Below are positions 10,301-19,456 of a stretch of 64,000 nucleotides of DNA, piece after piece. The notes below the pieces were generated by a model that did not search any database, was not told where the DNA came from, and was given only the letters and a program-made list of their open reading frames with translations. Both the position numbers and the translations under genes were made by a program. Positions within the stretch are counted from its first letter, which is position 1. The number at the start of each line of letters is the position of its first letter. This DNA comes from Pyropia yezoensis (Eukaryota; Rhodophyta; Bangiophyceae; Bangiales; Bangiaceae): assembly GCA_009829735.1 (NCBI GenBank), contig CM020619.1, positions 1,990,590 through 2,054,589 of the forward strand, written 5' to 3'.

Positions 10301-12627
10301 CCGCCCATGGACATGGAGCGCAGGTTCAGGCTCGAGTTGGAGCGCTTGCGCATGCCGGTGCCAACACCACCCAGACCGCGGCCGCCGCCTGCAGTGGTGG
10401 CATTGGCTGTCACCGCTGGGGGTGGAGGTGCAGCCCCGCCAGCAAGCCCATCCATAGGGCTCACCGACGCGGACTGAGAAGAGGAATAGGGAGGTGCCCG
10501 GAGGCCACCGCTGCTCGAAGCCGAAACGGTCATCGCTGCTTCACCCAGGGACAGCTCCGACAGCTCGTGACTGGCATTTGCGAGTCCGGCGGATGGGGAC
10601 ACGGGCTGCGATCCCGAGTGTCGCAGACGAGGGCTCTTGGGCAGCACCGCGTCGTAATTGACATCGTACACGGAATCCTCCTCCACTTCTACCACCGGCG
10701 CCATGTCCACCCGCAGAGCCCGGCCCGCATCCTCCCCCCACAGCAGCACCGGCATGTGGGGCAGGAAGAAGAGCAAGTCCACAGCAATCCACGACCGCCG
10801 GCGATAGAGGGCGCCTGGGTAGGGGGACGCGTGCGTGCACGTGCATGATGCGAGGATGGCGTCGCGAGGTAGGTCGGCCTGATCGGCTCGGTACAGCCGC
10901 GCGAGGGTATTCGCGGTGGAGCGCTTGTGCGGCGGCAGCACCGCCACCGACCCGTCCCGCCGGAGGGACATCCCTGAGATGGACGCCAAAATCTGCGATA
11001 CACGCATGCTGTGAGGCACCACCCCCGAAGCAACCAGTTGGGGCTCACGGTGAAAGTGGCTTTCACCGAGCACCATAAACGTCGGGTACTCGTTCCAGAG
11101 CTCGCGAGTGAGCTTAACCAGGAAAGGGTTGGCGTAGCCACAGTCGGCCCCCGCTTCGCTCGCCCAGTAGCCGCTTTCCTCGTTGCGCAGCACCACCGTC
11201 CCGTACAGGATGTCAGACAGGGAATAGTGAGGTACGCCGTCAGGGTCCAACCGAAAGAGTTCTTCCGCATCCATCGTCATGATGGGGGGACACGATTGGG
11301 CATTGTCCAGTCGGATGCCTCGCACCCCGTAGTCCCGCGCAAGGCGCTTCACCTCGGAAATGAGCAGCGCCCACGTCTCCACCTTGCGGTAGTTCAGCAG
11401 CGCCGACTCCTCCCACGTGATCACCCGCCCATCCGTGCCTGGGTGGGAGACCAGTACGCCCCGCTCGTCACGCGTCATCACCCCAAGGGACGTATACTTG
11501 CGGTGCGCTCGCCGCCGGGAGACTCTCTCAATGGCGTCCACAATGGGCACCATGCCCAGCCGCCGGATCTCTGTCGTCAGCGACGCAAAGTCCTCCCCAC
11601 CGCCGAGTACCTTGGCGAGCACGCCCCGATCCGCTGCCGCCATGGGCGGAGCATCGGGCTCGTCAATCGGGCGCTCGAGGGCGCCCATCAGGTACACAGC
11701 AGTTGCGCCCGACATTTTCAGCTCGGGCAACGTCTCCAGCACAGCCGAAAAAGAGCCCCGGGTCTCCAGCTGGCCAGTCCCTGCGTTCCACGACGCGCCC
11801 ACCTGGTCCACCGGCACCTCGGCAACGAGTGACTCCCGCGTGCCCGCCGGCTGCACGACAAAGCGGCCACACAAACGGCGCCGGTCTATGTTGCTCAAGG
11901 GGTCGGCACCACCCGCGCCGGAGGTGCCACTGTCGGCGGCGGCACCGCCCTCCCCATTTACGGCTGCCGCCGGCGCAGCGCCCGTGCTTGCCACCGACGG
12001 GTCCGGGGGCGAGCTCCGGTCCGTGTCGGGCTTGAAGTCTCCGTCAGCCGCGTGCGCGACGAGCCAGTCGTAGTAGCCAGGTCGGGGAAACGGGGGAAGC
12101 CGGACGCGGAGCCCCCCCCCCGCCGTCGACGTGACTGCATGGGTCGTCCACCGCGGAGGGCGACCCGCGTCGACAGGCCCAAAGAGGCGCAACGTGAGGG
12201 AGCCCTTTGGCAGCACCGTCGGTTGAGTGGGATCCGCCTGGGGCAGGCTAAGGCGAACGACAGGGGCCTCCCCAACTGAAGATACGGCCGGCGTCAGCGC
12301 GTTCTCCAGCTGCATCGCATGCCCATCGTAAAGCACATTGAGCAGCACCACCGCCGCCTCTCGCACCGATGCATGCAAGTTGCCGAGCGCGGCGATGAGC
12401 GTCGCCTCAATGACCGTCACCACATCGGGGCAACGAGCGTAAGACGTGGCCTGCGCATCAAGCAGCGCCGCCTGGACGTCGGCCATCGCGTCGGTAGCCA
12501 CGGCCGCATCACGGGTGGTCAGGCCCTGCGCCCATTTTTCCGCCCGCCGCCGCGTCGCCACCGACGGCTTTGCTTGGCCCGCGGGCGCTGGGCTGCCCCC
12601 ACCACTGCCAAGGCGAGATACTACCAT
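7330..12627 (-). CDS. Floridean starch (alpha-glucan) synthase: GH13-like + GT5 + C-terminal starch-binding domain
   Basis: A 1765-residue single-exon protein that extends alpha-1,4-glucan chains. Red algal GT5 starch synthases are known to use UDP-glucose and to act in the cytosol. A beta-rich N-terminal part (about 120-260) precedes a GH13-like barrel (about 295-640) with D441 in IRLDNAQS and E522 in LGESHF. The wording of these motifs recalls glycogen debranching enzymes; I could not place a third catalytic Asp. A Ser/Gly/Pro-rich linker (about 650-850) splits the barrel from its beta domain (about 870-1010). The GT5 domain covers about 1153-1640, with TAGGL at 1166-1170 and FEPAGL around E1539. 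The C-terminal module (about 1668-1763) has VVVKGSWDGW and GDYEFKFKVDG, typical of CBM20/CBM48-like starch-binding domains. The Lys of the usual KxGGL motif is Thr here. There is no membrane segment, unlike fungal alpha-1,3-glucan synthases of the same GH13-GT5 order. The start is the first ATG, with in-frame support throughout. Confidence 0.93.
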   Translation of the reverse strand: MVVSRLGSGGGSPAPAGQAKPSVATRRRAEKWAQGLTTRDAAVATDAMADVQAALLDAQATSYARCPDVVTVIEATLIAALGNLHASVREAAVVLLNVLYDGHAMQLENALTPAVSSVGEAPVVRLSLPQADPTQPTVLPKGSLTLRLFGPVDAGRPPRWTTHAVTSTAGGGLRVRLPPFPRPGYYDWLVAHAADGDFKPDTDRSSPPDPSVASTGAAPAAAVNGEGGAAADSGTSGAGGADPLSNIDRRRLCGRFVVQPAGTRESLVAEVPVDQVGASWNAGTGQLETRGSFSAVLETLPELKMSGATAVYLMGALERPIDEPDAPPMAAADRGVLAKVLGGGEDFASLTTEIRRLGMVPIVDAIERVSRRRAHRKYTSLGVMTRDERGVLVSHPGTDGRVITWEESALLNYRKVETWALLISEVKRLARDYGVRGIRLDNAQSCPPIMTMDAEELFRLDPDGVPHYSLSDILYGTVVLRNEESGYWASEAGADCGYANPFLVKLTRELWNEYPTFMVLGESHFHREPQLVASGVVPHSMRVSQILASISGMSLRRDGSVAVLPPHKRSTANTLARLYRADQADLPRDAILASCTCTHASPYPGALYRRRSWIAVDLLFFLPHMPVLLWGEDAGRALRVDMAPVVEVEEDSVYDVNYDAVLPKSPRLRHSGSQPVSPSAGLANASHELSELSLGEAAMTVSASSSGGLRAPPYSSSQSASVSPMDGLAGGAAPPPPAVTANATTAGGGRGLGGVGTGMRKRSNSSLNLRSMSMGGRKPSFGNLAAAANAPPSSPGRDASASRATGGAAPAAASKAKTLTSGVRRTSSVSSLVRSQTTDEGKRLAVRGVGASDLMAIADQEARLRAEIGPQLGFDLSQIRGHYTHRSLMRQQLPALRLGKMVVVPVDPSVKEQVFAFARFTTDQIVLVALNLKDGRDGEAFEAGVNVDLDLRPLWSALPEEFINRRADLFNAFDVVAGAEEPFVTEGLLTLEELMFRRLSLHLRPMSSSVLELRAEPNGSAEEHYAQSITRLTLEDAGDIKDPRENTVLSELARGAATSLTAFATALEKARCGLAAEGLEASEIWRVLQLGLQRASSLLFSVLYEGTVAPKDFVPPVGERLVSFLAMLSLSAANPDTKSLARSLLANATAIGPIVLLTPELGRFSTAGGLGVMVDDLAKELAALGLEVHVITPYYTLNRKNKTGYLGDNIRWTRNIKVDLGSHVVEVGIFQGKEAGVNLLFLERGDLLPKVYADPGGAAKHLQTVVLFSMGALEACCATGLVPSVVISNDWLPSMAAGYAKNGFFGPYFDNTSFFHLVHNLGDAAYEGRVYPNPHEGDFGVIHRLPRNLLVDPWWSRVVVNPSRCAFMTSDTWGTVSPNYLKELLAGHPLKNLLAMAKSPFAYPNGIRIKEREASLAALNIKTHAQAKEMVQKKYFGFNAADHSIPLFAFVGRVTSQKGVHLILNAVDELIAHTGGKIQVLVGGPANEADPYAAACARHMRDLSRRHKWCFWAAPEEFFTDGLLVDAGADFGFVPSLFEPAGLRQIESFVGAGDGTPVIAHAVGGLVDTVFEWDLESGSGNGFLFHEYNHHNFLGAVKRALRVFSKPDEFAELRRATRTTAIDVRDAAWAWSSEFHRLRNSIYVRRPIFREDLNAVVEEDSEALDPAATVHVVRWTAAGEDVVVKGSWDGWAREWPLTDGPTPIDGEGGEEAADGSVPVEKHMVRLRLPPGDYEFKFKVDGKWGLAKDLPTRGEGAFTNNLLSVS

Positions 12628-14114
12628 TGGTCGTCACATGGGGAAGGGGGCGGGGGGAGAGACGGGGGGGGGGGCAAGGAAAGAAAACAAAGACCACCCA
12701 AACATGTCAGCACCGTCATGGTGCGAGAAGCAACGTCGCGCACCCCACTCGCGTAAGCATTACGCATGACCGGCGTGCCAACGGAAGCAACCGGCAAACC
12801 GTGGCGCCCGCGCAAGACCGGCACAGCCCCACTGCCACGGCTCCAATCAAGGAGGACGGGACCGGTAAGAAACAGAGACGGTGGTGCGCCACGGCTGGGG
12901 CTCCCCAACGGCGCAACCACTTGTCCCCCCCCCGTCAACGTACCGAGCGCGCTCATCATTCCGGTCGGGGCTGCCAGGGCCGCCAGCCGCCGTGTTGAGA
13001 CGCGCACAACGGCGGCGGCGGGGGAATGGCACCGCTGTGGGATGCTCGGCAAAGCCGTCGCCCGGCGTCAGCCAGCACCCTGCCCACCAGCACCCAATCC
13101 CTCCCACCACGCACCGGGCGGTACCAGTACACAGTGCGCGATCGGCGGGAGACTCCTCCGCCGCCCCGTCCGCGAAGGGGCCACGAGGCAAACCCCCGCA
13201 TAGGCGGTCCAGCGGGAGACGCCGGCGGAGCTCCTCCCCCTCAATCCCACCCACCGCGCCCCAAGCCTTCGGCTGTGGCTGCTGCTGTGTGGATGGATCG
13301 AGCTGCGTGCCACGTCAAGAGTCTGCGAAGCCACCACTCGTTCCACGTTGCACATGCGCCGCACCCGTCTCAGCCACAGGCAGCGAAGGTCCATTTGGAT
13401 CGCCGGCCACTCATCACCGACTTGCTGAGGTTGGACTCGCCAGCATCAGGCCCCACGTGGCATACGATCACGGATACGGACCTCGAAAGACCAATTGTCG
13501 GAATTGCGCATCACAAGCACTAGCAGCAGAAAAACTAGCACAAGTGCGGGGGCTTGCATGCGGGCGGTGCAAGGGGAAGAGCAGACGATGCAGAGCCATC
13601 CGAAGTGAAGACCTCGCTACGTAGTTCCTCATCGTAAATCTACCACGCGCTTCTTTTTCAGGGGCCACACGGTCGTCGGGAAGGCGTTGGGAGCGCGGCC
13701 GGAAGGCGTCGGGAGGGTGCGTACGGAAGGCGTTGGGAGGGCGTTGTTGAGAGGCTAAAAACCAACTACGCCACATGACCGGTGTGACTGGCCTGGGGTG
13801 CTGAAGATCACCACTTCAACAGGCGTCCAGCATCCGGAAGGGTTGCAGCTGCTGCGTCTACTCCACGCGCAGCTCTTTGCAGCAGCCGAATGAAGCCGCA
13901 GGCTTTGTTTCCGAATGCGCCGGCTTCACTTCCCACGATGAGCACTGAAGTTGCGCAGATAGGACAGAGGGAGGAGGAAAACAGGAAGAGAAAACTGCAA
14001 ACCACGAGGTGTGTGCAGGAAAGGTAGTCGTCATCCACCACCCCCTCACACTCATCCCCAAGCACCCCTGCTGGCCCCCCTGTCCGTCTCCGCCCCGCAA
14101 TAAAAGGTTGTGGT
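12628..14114. other. Intergenic and 5' region of starch synthase; no supported gene
   Basis: Open frames on both strands (for example 12881-13624 plus and 12621-13052 minus) are Arg/Pro/Gly-rich shadows without a domain. A G-run lies at 12665-12675, just upstream of the starch synthase start. Three copies of GGAAGGCGTYGGGAG lie between about 13678 and 13745 with a period of about 24 bp. The region 13860-14110 is probably the 3' flank of the next minus-strand gene. Confidence 0.45.
13678..13745. repeat. Short direct repeat, three copies
   Basis: GGAAGGCGTTGGGAG or a one-base variant occurs three times with a period of about 24 bp. It lies between two genes and shows no coding capacity. Confidence 0.55.
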
Positions 14115-16718
14115 TCAGAGCGCGGCGTCGTCAAACACGCCCATCTCATCCAGCCGCCGCACCCGATGCGATGCGAGCGCGCCCGCCCGCTTGGCGCTCC
14201 GCTGGGTGCGCACCCAAAAGAGGAGCCCCTCGTCCAGGCAGCTCGCACGCGCGTGCCAGCGCCCGCCGCTGGCCGCGACGGCCGCCTCGAGGCGCGCAAA
14301 GCCGCGCTCCCACTCGAGGTCAAACCAGTCAAAGTCAAAGCGGGCGTCGAGCAGCTGCGCAAACCGCTCTGGCCGTAGGGCGCCCGTGCGGAGCAGGCGC
14401 CGCTGCGTCAGCATCCAAAGCTGGAGCTTCCGCAGTCGGAGGGGGAGCTTGGTCGGCACCACTGACGTCGCCGCTTCGGGCGCTTGGGTCCACGCAGGGG
14501 TTGAGAGAGTCGAGCCCGGGGTGAGGGGGGCGGGTGGGGGGGGGGACTGCGCCAGGGGCGACACCGAAGGCGGTCTGCCAACCGTCGCCGAATGGGCAGG
14601 CAATAGTGCTCCTGGAGACGACGCACCTGCCGCCCCACTTGGTGGGGCCACGCCATTCGACGCCGTCAACCGGTCGGCAGTGGCTCGTACTGTGGCTTCG
14701 CCTCCCTCGGCGAGCCCGTTGCCCGTCGAGGCATCGGTCCTACCACGGTTACTGGGCAGATGCAGTTCACAGACGCTGGGCTTGCCGCCACGAGCGGCAC
14801 CGCCCCCAACGTGTTTGCGGGCAGACCGCCATGACGCGGCCGAGGCACGACCCTTGGCGGTCTGTGCAGCGGCCAGGCGTTGCAGGCATAGCTCCCGGGC
14901 GGCGCGCTCCAGATCCACCACCCCCTCGGCCGCGTCGTCCGCCGCGTCGGCCGCCTCGGCAGCGCTGACAAGCTCCGCGACGCTCATCGACCCATCCGCA
15001 ATCCGGGTGGACACGCGCAGAATCTCCTCCCGCAGGCGCACAAACTCTGAGAGGCGTGCCTCCCACGCCGCCTGCTGCGCGTCCCACACAAAGCCGATCG
15101 ACTCGAGGCGCGCCGCCCGCGACTGCGGCATCAGGCCCTTGCGCCACTGCGTGCGCTGCGAAGACACCCAGTTGTGAAGGCTAACGCTCTCCGAGATGGG
15201 CACATCCGTCACGCCCCCATGGGCCGACGCGTACGAGGCCAGGTCTGCAAAGCGCGACTCCCAAGGCGGCAGCCGGTGGTGCGCCCACTCCATCCCGAGA
15301 GCGTCGAGCTTAACCAGCCGTTCAGGGGCGAGGCGGCCCAGCCGCTGGGACGTCCGCTGGTTCTGTACCCACGCGCCCAGCGGGGCCAGCGGCCCGCTCG
15401 TCGGCACCCGCACGTGCCCCCGGGCGGCCTTGAACTGCCGCAGCTCGTGCAGCCGTGCCTCCCACTGGCTGCTGTGCCGGTTCCACACCATTCCAATCGC
15501 GTTGAGGCGGGCAACGCGGTCGGGGAGGAGCAGGCCTTGTCGATGAAGCGCGCGCTGTAGCTGCGTCCACCGGACGAGGCGGTCGTCAGAGCCCATCGCT
15601 GTGTGGCAGTGGCCATACGTGCGCCGGAACTCGACCAGTGCGTTGTACTGCACATCCCAAGCGCTGGAGGGGGGGGAGCTCTTCGCCGACGACAGCGAAG
15701 GGGACGAGGTGGAGCGGGGGGGGGGGGGGGAGGCCATCGATGCCGGGCTGGCCCCCCGCGATTCAGGGGTGAGGGATGGCAGGTCCGTCGATGCCGACGC
15801 GCGGCTGCCGTGCCTGGTGCCGCTTGCGACCGGCCGACTCCTGTTGCTGCTGCGGCTGCTGCTGCTGCTACTGCTGCTGCTCCTGCTACGGCTGCTGCTA
15901 CTGCCATTAATGCTATTGCTGCTACGACCACTGCTCCTGTTGATGCCGCGGCTGCCGTCCGCCGCGTCAGCGAAAGAAGCAGGTGCCGCAGACGCATCCC
16001 CCTCAGCCGGCCGCCCTCGCCTTGCCCGCTGCCTCCCCACCCCCGCCGAGGCCGCGTGTCCCCCCTCCCCCGCCGCTCGCACAGACCGGCCACACCCGCG
16101 ACCCGACGTCGCCGCCACCGCCGCCGCTGCCACCACCACGGCCCCCCCCGCCGCCTCCACTCGCAGTGCTGCCCGCCGTTTCCTCACACCCACGGGGGCG
16201 GCTACCGTCACCGACGCGGAAGATGCGGAAACGGCGGCCGTGGCTGCAGAACCGCGCGGGGAGGAGGGGGCGCGTGCCGCCGCCGCCGCCGCCGCCGCCC
16301 CCCCTCCACCTCCGCTGGGCATTCCGGCTGCCGCCACGACCGCCGCGGCGGCTGCACCCCCCGACGGCGGTGGCGGCGGCGACGGCGGCGGCTGCGGCGG
16401 CGGCTGCACCACCACCCGCAGCGCACGGTGTCGCCGCGCGCTCGTCGACGCCGCGCGGCTGACGACGGCCAGCCGGCGTGGCCGTCGCCGTGCCACCGCG
16501 GCTGGCAATGGCGCCCCCCGCCGCGGGCCCGCGCCCACCAGGCCAGGGGGGGTGAGGAACGCCGCCGCCGCGGCCGCCGCTGCCGGTGGTGGTGGCTCCA
16601 GGCTGGGTGCGAGCAGTGCGGCGGCGGCGGCCGCATCCGCTCCGTCATCGAGGGCGGGCGCAGCGGCGGGGGGGGGGAAGGGAGGGGCGACCCCGCCAGC
16701 GGCTCGGCACGCCGCCAT
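14115..16718 (-). CDS. Helicase-associated (HA) repeat protein without a helicase domain
   Basis: An 867-residue protein counted from the ATG at 16718. The frame stays open upstream to 17234, but that part is Arg/Pro low complexity, so the start is uncertain. Residues 1-350 are Ala/Gly/Pro/Ser-rich and end in a long Ser/Arg tract. HA repeats (W-x3-F/L-x2-L-x2-F-x4-G then LxxWVxxQR then LxxLGxxW) lie at about 354-413, 418-479 and 486-546, with a partial one from 551, another partial at 755-798 and a last one at 803-863. HA modules are small helical, putatively nucleic-acid-binding domains, first seen beside helicases and multiplied in algae and stramenopiles. No helicase motor is present here. 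The middle region (555-750) is acidic, then Pro/Ser-rich. A nuclear or plastid DNA/RNA-binding role is inference. Confidence 0.8.
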   Translation of the reverse strand: MAACRAAGGVAPPFPPPAAAPALDDGADAAAAAALLAPSLEPPPPAAAAAAAAFLTPPGLVGAGPRRGAPLPAAVARRRPRRLAVVSRAASTSARRHRALRVVVQPPPQPPPSPPPPPSGGAAAAAVVAAAGMPSGGGGGAAAAAAAARAPSSPRGSAATAAVSASSASVTVAAPVGVRKRRAALRVEAAGGAVVVAAAAVAATSGRGCGRSVRAAGEGGHAASAGVGRQRARRGRPAEGDASAAPASFADAADGSRGINRSSGRSSNSINGSSSSRSRSSSSSSSSSRSSNRSRPVASGTRHGSRASASTDLPSLTPESRGASPASMASPPPPRSTSSPSLSSAKSSPPSSAWDVQYNALVEFRRTYGHCHTAMGSDDRLVRWTQLQRALHRQGLLLPDRVARLNAIGMVWNRHSSQWEARLHELRQFKAARGHVRVPTSGPLAPLGAWVQNQRTSQRLGRLAPERLVKLDALGMEWAHHRLPPWESRFADLASYASAHGGVTDVPISESVSLHNWVSSQRTQWRKGLMPQSRAARLESIGFVWDAQQAAWEARLSEFVRLREEILRVSTRIADGSMSVAELVSAAEAADAADDAAEGVVDLERAARELCLQRLAAAQTAKGRASAASWRSARKHVGGGAARGGKPSVCELHLPSNRGRTDASTGNGLAEGGEATVRATADRLTASNGVAPPSGAAGASSPGALLPAHSATVGRPPSVSPLAQSPPPPAPLTPGSTLSTPAWTQAPEAATSVVPTKLPLRLRKLQLWMLTQRRLLRTGALRPERFAQLLDARFDFDWFDLEWERGFARLEAAVAASGGRWHARASCLDEGLLFWVRTQRSAKRAGALASHRVRRLDEMGVFDDAAL

Positions 16719-17832
16719 GGCCACAACCGCCCGCCGATCCAAGCGCGACCGCCGCGGGGACGCGTTGGCGACTGTCGCCAACGGCGCGCTGGCAGACCCA
16801 GCACACCACGACGCGCCGGCAGGGACGGGGAGGCGGCACATACGCAAGCAAGGCAGCCAAAGGGAGCCAACAACAAACAAAACAAATAAAAACACCACCA
16901 CCGACAAACAGGCGCAGCCCTCCCGAGGGCAGCCAGGTACGCCGGGCGACCACGGCGACCAAAAAGAGACCCAGGCACTGGGTATTGAGGAGGGCGTGGG
17001 GGGGGAGGGGGGGAGCGGGAGATGCGGGCGGCGGCGCGGGGCGGGGATGCCGCCACCGCGCACCAGCGCCGGCAGTTGAGGGGGTTGCGACAGGGGGGGG
17101 GTCGAGTTGGGGCGCGGGGGGTGCGGCGCGGTGGCGCGTCCCGGCCCGCCGCGCTCGGAGCGGCGCGCGCCTGCCGGTCCGTGGTCGGGCCAGCGGTGGG
17201 GTGATGGGGGCCGGTGGTGGTGATGGTGGTGCACAAGCGGTGGTTCGGTGGGGGGGGGGAGGCGGTTGGAACCTGCCTGAGCGGACCGGTTCGCCCCATG
17301 CGGTCCCCCCCAGGGCTGGAAAGTGGGTCAATTGCGGGGGGAGTGCGGCGCGCGTGCCCAATCTCAAGAGCTCCACCGCGCACCTGCGTCGGTCTGTGGC
17401 CAGATGAGATCAGACGGAGGGCTCCCCCAGGCCCGCGAGTGGCGGGGGACGGTGCGCAGCCCACGGATTGATTGGCAGAGGGGGCCCCCGGGTGGGGGGA
17501 GGGACCTGGAAGGGACCCTCCCGTGGTGTTCCAGAGGAGTGCGATACGAAATCATAGACGAAAAGCCCTCTTTGACTATTTGCCACCATCATGGCTTGGC
17601 CTACGCCCGTGATTGCACGCGCGCTGTTGCGTGTGGAACCTGCCACGGTGGCGGGCCGTGGCATCGTTGTGCTTTGAATGTACGTAATTACACTTGGCCC
17701 TTTTCGATAGACCGTGGTCTTCAAGTGATGGTTGGCAGCAAAAAAGTCGATGCATTAAATTGGTATAATTAATCACATATTACCAGTAGTTCGGCCGCCC
17801 CTTCTGCTCCTCGGCGGGGGTGAGCACGCCTA
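16719..17832. other. Intergenic, G-rich then less GC-rich; no gene seen
   Basis: 16990-17300 is full of G runs. After about 17560 the GC content falls. No domain-bearing frame was found on either strand. The region contains the presumed promoter of the minus-strand HA-repeat gene and the left flank of the MITE. Confidence 0.45.
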
Positions 17833-17951
17833 TAGTGCGTCCCGTAAAAAGTGGACGTGCTCGTGTCGTGATCATGTCAAATATCGGCCACTGGACCAAT
17901 CAAACACACACTGCACGACCTGTGCACGTCCACTTTTTACGGGACGCACAA
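17833..17951. mobile_element. MITE copy 1, Tc1/mariner-like (TA target duplication)
   Basis: A 119-bp element whose ends are inverted copies of GTGCGTCCCGTAAAAAGTGG, extended by ACGTGC, so the arms are about 26 bp. It is flanked by TA on both sides (17831-17832 and 17952-17953), the duplication made by Tc1/mariner transposases. The centre is not palindromic, which allows orientation: all three copies in the window lie in the same direction. It ends 16 bp before the Harbinger element. Confidence 0.85.
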
Positions 17952-17967
17952 TACTCAAGGTGGCTGA

Positions 17968-17993
17968 GGCCTGTTCGCAGACCGCGTTCGCAG
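17968..17993 (+). repeat. Left terminal inverted repeat of Harbinger element 1
   Basis: Starts GGCCTGTTCGCAGACCGCG, directly after the TGA target duplication. The first 19 bases match the right end perfectly. Confidence 0.9.
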
Positions 17994-18095
17994 GTCACAC
18001 GCAGCGCGTCCCCGGGGCCCGGGGCTGCGAAAGGATGAGCGCAGGCACAACCGCACGACAATTAACTACACAGCCGAGGAAGATAAATGAAATAA

Positions 18096-19382
18096 ATGCG
18101 TGTCGATTTAGCCTCGACCTCGGTGGGCCATTTACAAACACTCCTACCCGATGACGATGGCAGTGGTCTCCTCCGCGACAGACGCGCGGCCATGTACCCC
18201 CGGGCCTGTCAGACTGCCGCTACAGCGCACGCCATCACCGTAGCGGCCACCATGTATAGTAGGCGCGGGTTGTTTGCTTCTCCTCCCCCTGTTGTAAACA
18301 TCCCTATTACTGTGGAGGATGTGCAGGCCCGCTACGGTGCCAACTGCGCCCGCGCAATGCGGATGCCGGCAGACGCTGTCGAGAGCTTGGTGGCTGTTTT
18401 GCGCCCCCACCTCCCGCGCCGCGGACTGTCCCCACTGTGTCGCACGGCTCTGGCGCTCAGGTACTTGGGCGGCGGCGGCTATGTGGACATCTGCGCGGTT
18501 TTTGGTGTCCACCCTGCCACGCTCTACCGGGCGCTCTGGGAGGTGATCGATGCCATCAATGCCACCCCAGCGCTGGATTTTGACTTCAGGTTGAGCAGCC
18601 GAGACCGACGGCTGGATTACGCGGGTGGCTTCCAGCGCCGTCGGGGGATCCCGTTTGGGCATGTGATTGGAGCTTTGGACGGCGTCGCGATACGCCAGGA
18701 GCAGCCTCTGCCGTCTGACGTCCAATGCGTCGCGGATTACTACTCAAGGAAGGGCTTTTACTCGTTCAACGCCCAGGCGATCTGCGACGCCGATTACAAG
18801 TTTCGGTGGATGAGCTGCATGAGCCCTGGTGCTGCCCATGACTCGACAGCGTTTGCCTGCACGCGACTTGGTCGGACGTTATTGGACCCTGTCCACGCGC
18901 TGACGGCGGCTTTGATTGCCGACGGCCATTGCATTGTGGCTGACGAGGCATATGCTGCCAGCGAGATATTGGCCGTACCTTGGCCAAGCGGTGGGCGAGG
19001 TGACCGCAGGAAGGATGGTTACAACTTTTATCAGTCATCAAGCCGCATCCACATCGAGCAAGCCTTTGGCATGCTTTCGTGGCGATGGGGTGTGTTTTGG
19101 CGCCCTTTGCGTGTGCCTTTTCCCAAGAGACCGAGCCTCGTGCGTGCGTGTTTTCGCTTGCATAACTTTTGTCGGGGCGACGCTTCTGCAAGGAACTGTG
19201 CCCCTGGGCCGTGGGGTAACGACCAAGTTGGGGGTCAAGCGTCATTCGCTCCGACAGATATGGTCGGTCCTGACCAACATGGGCGCCGCCGGGACCGTGA
19301 GCGTTCTGACCTGAGGGTTAGAATGACGCGCGGAGTGGAGGATATGGGGCTGCTTCGCCCGGGTGTGGGGCCTATGTTCTGA
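18096..19382 (+). CDS. PIF/Harbinger (HARBI1-like, DDE_Tnp_4) transposase
   Basis: A 428-residue protein that would cut and rejoin the element ends. A helix-turn-helix-like segment at about 115-150 (LALRYLGGGGYVDICAVFGV) is followed by the DDE nuclease core. The triad is D195 in GALDG, D283 in VADEAY and E321 in HIEQAFGML. The supporting signatures YYSRKGFYSFNAQ, PGAAHDSTAF and W-RPL after the Glu are also present, so all landmark positions of an active enzyme are there. The C-terminus (about 365-428) is polar and variable, as usual. ATG 18096 gives the full frame; ATG 18192 is an alternative start nearer to the conserved part. It converges with the SAP/Myb gene on the other strand and lies entirely between the element's inverted repeats. 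Confidence 0.9.
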   Translation: MRVDLASTSVGHLQTLLPDDDGSGLLRDRRAAMYPRACQTAATAHAITVAATMYSRRGLFASPPPVVNIPITVEDVQARYGANCARAMRMPADAVESLVAVLRPHLPRRGLSPLCRTALALRYLGGGGYVDICAVFGVHPATLYRALWEVIDAINATPALDFDFRLSSRDRRLDYAGGFQRRRGIPFGHVIGALDGVAIRQEQPLPSDVQCVADYYSRKGFYSFNAQAICDADYKFRWMSCMSPGAAHDSTAFACTRLGRTLLDPVHALTAALIADGHCIVADEAYAASEILAVPWPSGGRGDRRKDGYNFYQSSSRIHIEQAFGMLSWRWGVFWRPLRVPFPKRPSLVRACFRLHNFCRGDASARNCAPGPWGNDQVGGQASFAPTDMVGPDQHGRRRDRERSDLRVRMTRGVEDMGLLRPGVGPMF

Positions 19383-19456
19383 GGCAGACGGCTTGTGCAT
19401 GCGTAAACCTAAGTCACCTGCGACACAAAGAAATAAAACCGAGAAAACAGAAAAGC

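Noticed and set aside
9856-10848. Plus-strand 330-codon frame inside the starch synthase
   Set aside because: Antisense of the Ser-rich linker of a gene with strong domain support; no domain of its own.
12881-13624. Plus-strand 247-codon frame
   Set aside because: Arg/Pro/Ser-rich, overlaps equally long antisense frames, no motif; probably intergenic DNA of high GC.
15601-17079. Plus-strand 492-codon frame
   Set aside because: Exact antisense shadow of the Ala/Ser-rich half of the HA-repeat gene; low complexity and no domain.
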